Source of the DNA: UBA6770 sp965660875
GTDB lineage: Bacteria; Bacteroidota; Bacteroidia; Flavobacteriales_G; Salibacteraceae
NCBI GenBank assembly: GCA_965660875.1
Contig: CBFIBQ010000007.1
Location: 1-64,000 of the forward strand
Length of the DNA: 64,000 bases
Direction of reading: 5' to 3'
A program made the translations under genes and the position numbers. Position 1 is the stretch's first letter. Every line of letters begins with the position of its first letter. Shown here in pieces: positions 60,756 through 64,000 of the stretch. Below the pieces are notes generated by a model. That model saw only the letters and a list, made by a program, of their open reading frames with translations, was not told the origin of the DNA and searched no databases.

Positions 60756-63164
60756 CTAATTATTCAAATCAGATTCAACTTTTTTTGATTGCTTTTCCTC
60801 TATCAAAAACTCTAACCTTCTCAAGCGATGCTCGAAGTTATCTAACTGCGATTTGAGCTGATTATTTTCTTCAGTTTTGGAATTGCTTGTTGCTTGTAGT
60901 TGCTCGATTTGTTTTTGCTGAGTTTGTATGATTTCATTCAAATCTTGAATAGCAGCTGTTAATACCGGAGTTAATAATCCGTAGTCAACTCCCATTGGGT
61001 CTACTTTAACATCAATAGTTGAGTCTCCACTAACTACCATTGGAAGTACTTGCTGAAGCTCTTGAGCAATAAATCCTATTTCTTTCTTACCGAACAAACT
61101 TTTCCGTTCATATAATCTAGGTTGTAATTTCATTACTAAATTAAGGCCACTAGAATAGTCTTCAATCTTAGTTTTAAGTCGTCTATCGGAAGTCGTATTG
61201 TAAGTTACACCTCCACTTCCATTTCCTACTATTTTACCAATGATATCACCATCACCATCCATGCACCTTAAGAATGCATTTGAGTTACCTGGGTTATTAT
61301 TCGCTCCAGTTTGTACATATATACCATCGGCTTGTATATTTCCACTGGTGTTGTGCACATAAACTATAGCATCGGACGTTTTAGTACCTTCAACATGTAA
61401 TATATTAGCCGGAGATGCAGTACCAATACCAACATCCCCATCAGGTTTAATAATCATCCTGTCCGCGCCATTAGTATTAAACTCAATATCACCCGATTCT
61501 TGGTTGGTAATTATGGCGTTCGTTGCATCACTTGAAATTAATAGACCATCACCACTGCCGGAACCACTTGTAGTGTTCGTTAATTGCAGTCGTGTTGCTG
61601 TAGTAGTAGTGTTTACATGTAATTTGTTTTGAGGGTTGGTAATACCTACTCCTAAATTATTAGAACCGTTTATGAAGGAGTTATCTATACCTCCTGAAAG
61701 TCTTACAACAGTGCTACCACTAGCATCATGTAAAGCTAGGTTCCCATTCTCACCGGTTCCTGTAAACACTCTAAATACATTACTCAAGTCGTCGCTTCTT
61801 CGAATTACAAAACCTGATGTTGAAGCAGCAGTTTGATCTATTGTCGTATTCCCTAACACATGCAATTTGGAGGTTGGTGTTCCTTGTCCTATTCCAACTA
61901 AACCGGTATTTAAAATAGTCACTTGTTCATCCCATGGAACTAAATCATCGGCAGTTCCAGAAGGTGCTGTATAAAAATGAAATCCCGTATTGTGCATTCT
62001 CAATCTGGTAGCGGCTTCACCAGTTTGTATGTAATAGTCTCCTGAACTGTCTGCTCCTTGGTATATATTAAATCGTCCATTACCATCTGTTATACCTATA
62101 GTGGCTTGTTTTACTCCTCCGGTATTCTCAAAAGTAATCGCATCATCATCACCAGTAAATTGCGTTTTTCCACCGACGTGCAATTGTGCATTTGGTGATG
62201 ACGTACCAATACCAACATTATTGGAAGTAGGGTTAAGTACTAATGCTTCCGAATTTTGAGTTTGTATAAAACCAAACGAGGCTGTTCTTCCTAACATCAT
62301 GGAGTTCCCTCCTGTTTCATCTATTTGAATTTGACCACTCGAGCCATCGGCAGCAGCGGTTCCGGTAACATGTAATTTGGTTGAAGGTGAATTGGTACCT
62401 ATACCAACTTGACCACCACCAGTAATTCTTATTCTATCAGTACCTCCAGTTTTAAATCGCATATCTCCAGAATTTCCATTGTTTCCAGTCATACCAATTG
62501 AAGCATTGGTCATATAATAGCCTGTTCCTTGGCCAACTGTGCGCACATCTCCGTTGGGAATTAAAGCAACATTTCCGGCACCCGTAGCAGCTGGTGTTAA
62601 AGTTACAATACCATTATTAGCAACACCCACACCTTCATTGTCCCCGTCGTTTGAAATTTTATTTCCACTGAGTTGTATGGTTTGGGTTGCGGTATGATTT
62701 CCCAAATCATCGCTGCCATTTACAGGTATATCAACCCAACTACTTCCATCATAATAATAGAAGGAAGCCACAGTCGTGTTAAATACCAGCAGCCCCAATG
62801 CAGGAACAGGAATGGCATTCATTTGAGCAGAAGTAAGCCTTGGAGCTAAAAAACCTTTAGTGGTATCAGAGATTTCAAGGGCCGCTGAAGTGTGCGGTGA
62901 GCCACCGTTTTCGTTGATAAGCATCCATTGAGCATTCGTAGTTGAACTTATGGTTAAAAAGAAAGCTAGGAGCGCCAACGCTAAGCCCCGCCCAAAATTC
63001 CACTGGAGTCTTTCACACATGTCCCGCCCAAAGCTCCACTGGAGCTTTGTCGTCCATTGAGCCCCTCCTTCGTTGCTATATCCCATAATCACAAAGAAAA
63101 TGGCTAATGAACGTACTATAGAAGTTGTAATTAACTTCTCCTTATTTTTTTGCTTCTCCTTCAT
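60756..63164 (-). CDS. Tail-fibre-like secreted protein with C-terminal S74 chaperone domain
   Basis: This 802-residue protein is built from many short beta modules of the type VGIGTSSPNAQLHVGG and VGIGQGTPTSKLHVLG (about 150-690). The S74 (intramolecular chaperone) domain at about 690-770 starts SDRRLKTKIEDYSSGL and includes KKEIGFIAQELQQVLP, and a coiled coil follows (about 765-800). S74 domains assemble trimers and often cut themselves off. It has two hydrophobic signal-like segments (about 17-30 and 60-80) around a duplicated LQWSFGR/LQWNFGR stretch; a start at Met49 (63020) would give one normal signal peptide. It overlaps the upstream paralogue by 23 bases. Confidence 0.85.
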   Translation of the reverse strand: MKEKQKNKEKLITTSIVRSLAIFFVIMGYSNEGGAQWTTKLQWSFGRDMCERLQWNFGRGLALALLAFFLTISSTTNAQWMLINENGGSPHTSAALEISDTTKGFLAPRLTSAQMNAIPVPALGLLVFNTTVASFYYYDGSSWVDIPVNGSDDLGNHTATQTIQLSGNKISNDGDNEGVGVANNGIVTLTPAATGAGNVALIPNGDVRTVGQGTGYYMTNASIGMTGNNGNSGDMRFKTGGTDRIRITGGGQVGIGTNSPSTKLHVTGTAAADGSSGQIQIDETGGNSMMLGRTASFGFIQTQNSEALVLNPTSNNVGIGTSSPNAQLHVGGKTQFTGDDDAITFENTGGVKQATIGITDGNGRFNIYQGADSSGDYYIQTGEAATRLRMHNTGFHFYTAPSGTADDLVPWDEQVTILNTGLVGIGQGTPTSKLHVLGNTTIDQTAASTSGFVIRRSDDLSNVFRVFTGTGENGNLALHDASGSTVVRLSGGIDNSFINGSNNLGVGITNPQNKLHVNTTTTATRLQLTNTTSGSGSGDGLLISSDATNAIITNQESGDIEFNTNGADRMIIKPDGDVGIGTASPANILHVEGTKTSDAIVYVHNTSGNIQADGIYVQTGANNNPGNSNAFLRCMDGDGDIIGKIVGNGSGGVTYNTTSDRRLKTKIEDYSSGLNLVMKLQPRLYERKSLFGKKEIGFIAQELQQVLPMVVSGDSTIDVKVDPMGVDYGLLTPVLTAAIQDLNEIIQTQQKQIEQLQATSNSKTEENNQLKSQLDNFEHRLRRLEFLIEEKQSKKVESDLNN
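62987..63048. repeat. Duplicated palindromic element in the 5' coding part
   Basis: Two copies of CCCGCCC, AAAGCTCCACTGGAGCTTT-type sequence lie at 62987-63013 (diverged) and 63023-63048. The second contains a near-perfect palindrome (63030-63048). The element is in frame and translated as LQW(S/N)FGR. Confidence 0.65.
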
Positions 63165-64000
63165 AAATTGCCTTTTGAATGAGTTCTAGTTTTGCATTTA
63201 TTTCTTGTAGTTGGCTGTTCTGAACATCCAGGCTTGATTTTAACGAGCGGTTTTCTGACTGTAGGTTTTCAATAAGCTTTTGTTGTTCCTTAATTGCCTC
63301 TAATAGTACTGTTGAGAATTTGGCATAATCAACAGCTAAATAGCCATTACTATTTTCATATACCAATTCTGGATAAATTTTTTGCATGTCTTGGGCTATT
63401 ACACCTATGGCTTTACCTTTAGGGAATTGTTCTTCCGGAAAATTTAAAGTATCCCAATCGTGGTATACTCCATTTAAGAGCTCGAGAGAAGCAAGTGTAT
63501 TTTTTAAAGGAGTGATATTGACCTTATATCTTTCATCTGATATTAGCGCAATACCTGCAGCTCTCACAGTTAACGACGCATTAATATTTCCTACTACATC
63601 AAGATTATAATTAGGGGTTGTTGTACCAATACCTACATTACCCGCGTTGGTAATAGAAAAAGATTTTCCTCCTCCATCGGTAGCTGTTTGAAACACAAAA
63701 AACGAATTATTCGAACCATTGTTTTCAACGGTCAAACCGTTAACATTTGAGAATGTTTGACCAGATGCTCCTCCAAAAACATGAAGATTGGCAGCTGGTG
63801 AAGTTGTTCCAATACCAACGCTTCCTGAACTATCCAACAAAATTCTAGGCACACCATTTTGACTAGCACCTGCATAAAAACGTATTTGATGGGGGAAAGT
63901 ATTGTCCGTACCCCCAAAAATATTGATGCCTGCTCCTGCATTGGTGCCACCTACATCAGAAAATAACCGCAAAATATTACGTCCAGAAGTATTGAAATTA
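63142..64000 (-). CDS. Tail-fibre-like protein with S74 domain (5' end outside the window)
   Basis: The frame is open to the window edge. A TTG at 63972 is possible as a start, but upstream codons continue the same module (NFNTSGRN), so the gene is partial. It has beta modules VGIGTTSPAANLHVFGG and VGIGTTTPNYNLDVVG. The S74 domain at about residues 165-240 of the visible part starts SDERYKVNITPL and has KGKAIGVIAQDMQKIYPEL, and a coiled coil (about 235-275) ends the protein. It is a paralogue of the next gene downstream, with which it overlaps by 23 bases. It is likely a trimeric surface fibre or adhesin. Confidence 0.85.
   Translation of the reverse strand, partial: NFNTSGRNILRLFSDVGGTNAGAGINIFGGTDNTFPHQIRFYAGASQNGVPRILLDSSGSVGIGTTSPAANLHVFGGASGQTFSNVNGLTVENNGSNNSFFVFQTATDGGGKSFSITNAGNVGIGTTTPNYNLDVVGNINASLTVRAAGIALISDERYKVNITPLKNTLASLELLNGVYHDWDTLNFPEEQFPKGKAIGVIAQDMQKIYPELVYENSNGYLAVDYAKFSTVLLEAIKEQQKLIENLQSENRSLKSSLDVQNSQLQEINAKLELIQKAIYEGEAKK

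Overview
The window looks like a chromosomal segment of a Bacteroidota bacterium, most likely of the order Flavobacteriales. The evidence is: several secreted proteins with type IX secretion (T9SS) C-terminal sorting domains, many Bacteroidota-type -7 promoter boxes (TAnnTTTG), lipoproteins, low GC content, a TonB-dependent receptor operon, menaquinone biosynthesis (MenB), and a type II-C CRISPR-Cas9 locus with long 46-bp repeats. I saw no rRNA or tRNA gene.

Region 1 (1 to about 15,714) is an integron-type gene cassette array without an integrase in the window. Eleven attC sites (called A to K here) are visible. In almost every cassette the bases that follow the GTT at the cassette start are the reverse complement of the inverse core (ending AAC) of the attC at its far end, which is the signature of integron cassettes. 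Cassettes carry an RDD membrane protein, a MORN/YwqK-type protein, a ParE/RelE-type toxin-antitoxin pair, small exported or membrane proteins of unknown function, and two very large cassettes (about 4.3 kb each) with multigene and partly reverse-oriented content (T9SS surface proteins, an EamA transporter). An IS110-family element sits exactly in the inverse core of attC H, and the terminal remnant of a related element sits at the same place in attC K. Site orientation puts the missing integrase to the left of base 1.

Region 2 (15.9 to 44.5 kb) is ordinary chromosome: a VF530-type protein, a thiolase, a four-gene operon for vitamin B12 capture and uptake under a cobalamin riboswitch (DUF4465-type T9SS protein, second T9SS protein, BtuB-like receptor, BtuG-like propeller lipoprotein), a BlaI/BlaR1-like regulator pair whose sensor has an in-frame TGA, monomeric isocitrate dehydrogenase, MenB, QueD, a beta-helix/potassium-channel fusion, azurin, 5-formyl-THF cyclo-ligase, a metallophosphoesterase, release factor 3, a nucleoside-recognition (SpmA/B-like) protein, a vanadium-haloperoxidase-like protein, MsrB-MsrA, and a CoA-transferase.

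Region 3 (44.6 to 52.7 kb) is the CRISPR-Cas locus: a degenerate duplicated flank, 24 full repeats with 29-30 bp spacers, cas2, cas1 and a 1391-residue cas9 on the minus strand, and a divergent tracrRNA upstream of cas9 on the plus strand. The tracrRNA anti-repeat is perfectly complementary to repeat positions 2-19, so crRNAs are read on the plus strand, opposite to the cas genes.

Region 4 (52.7 to 64 kb) has a persulfide-dioxygenase/rhodanese pair, a class V aminotransferase, RimO, a class IV aminotransferase, a HAD phosphatase, a rhomboid protease, a small lysine/cysteine-rich exported protein, a type II NADH dehydrogenase, and two tandem tail-fibre-like proteins with C-terminal S74 (intramolecular chaperone) domains; the last one runs off the window end.
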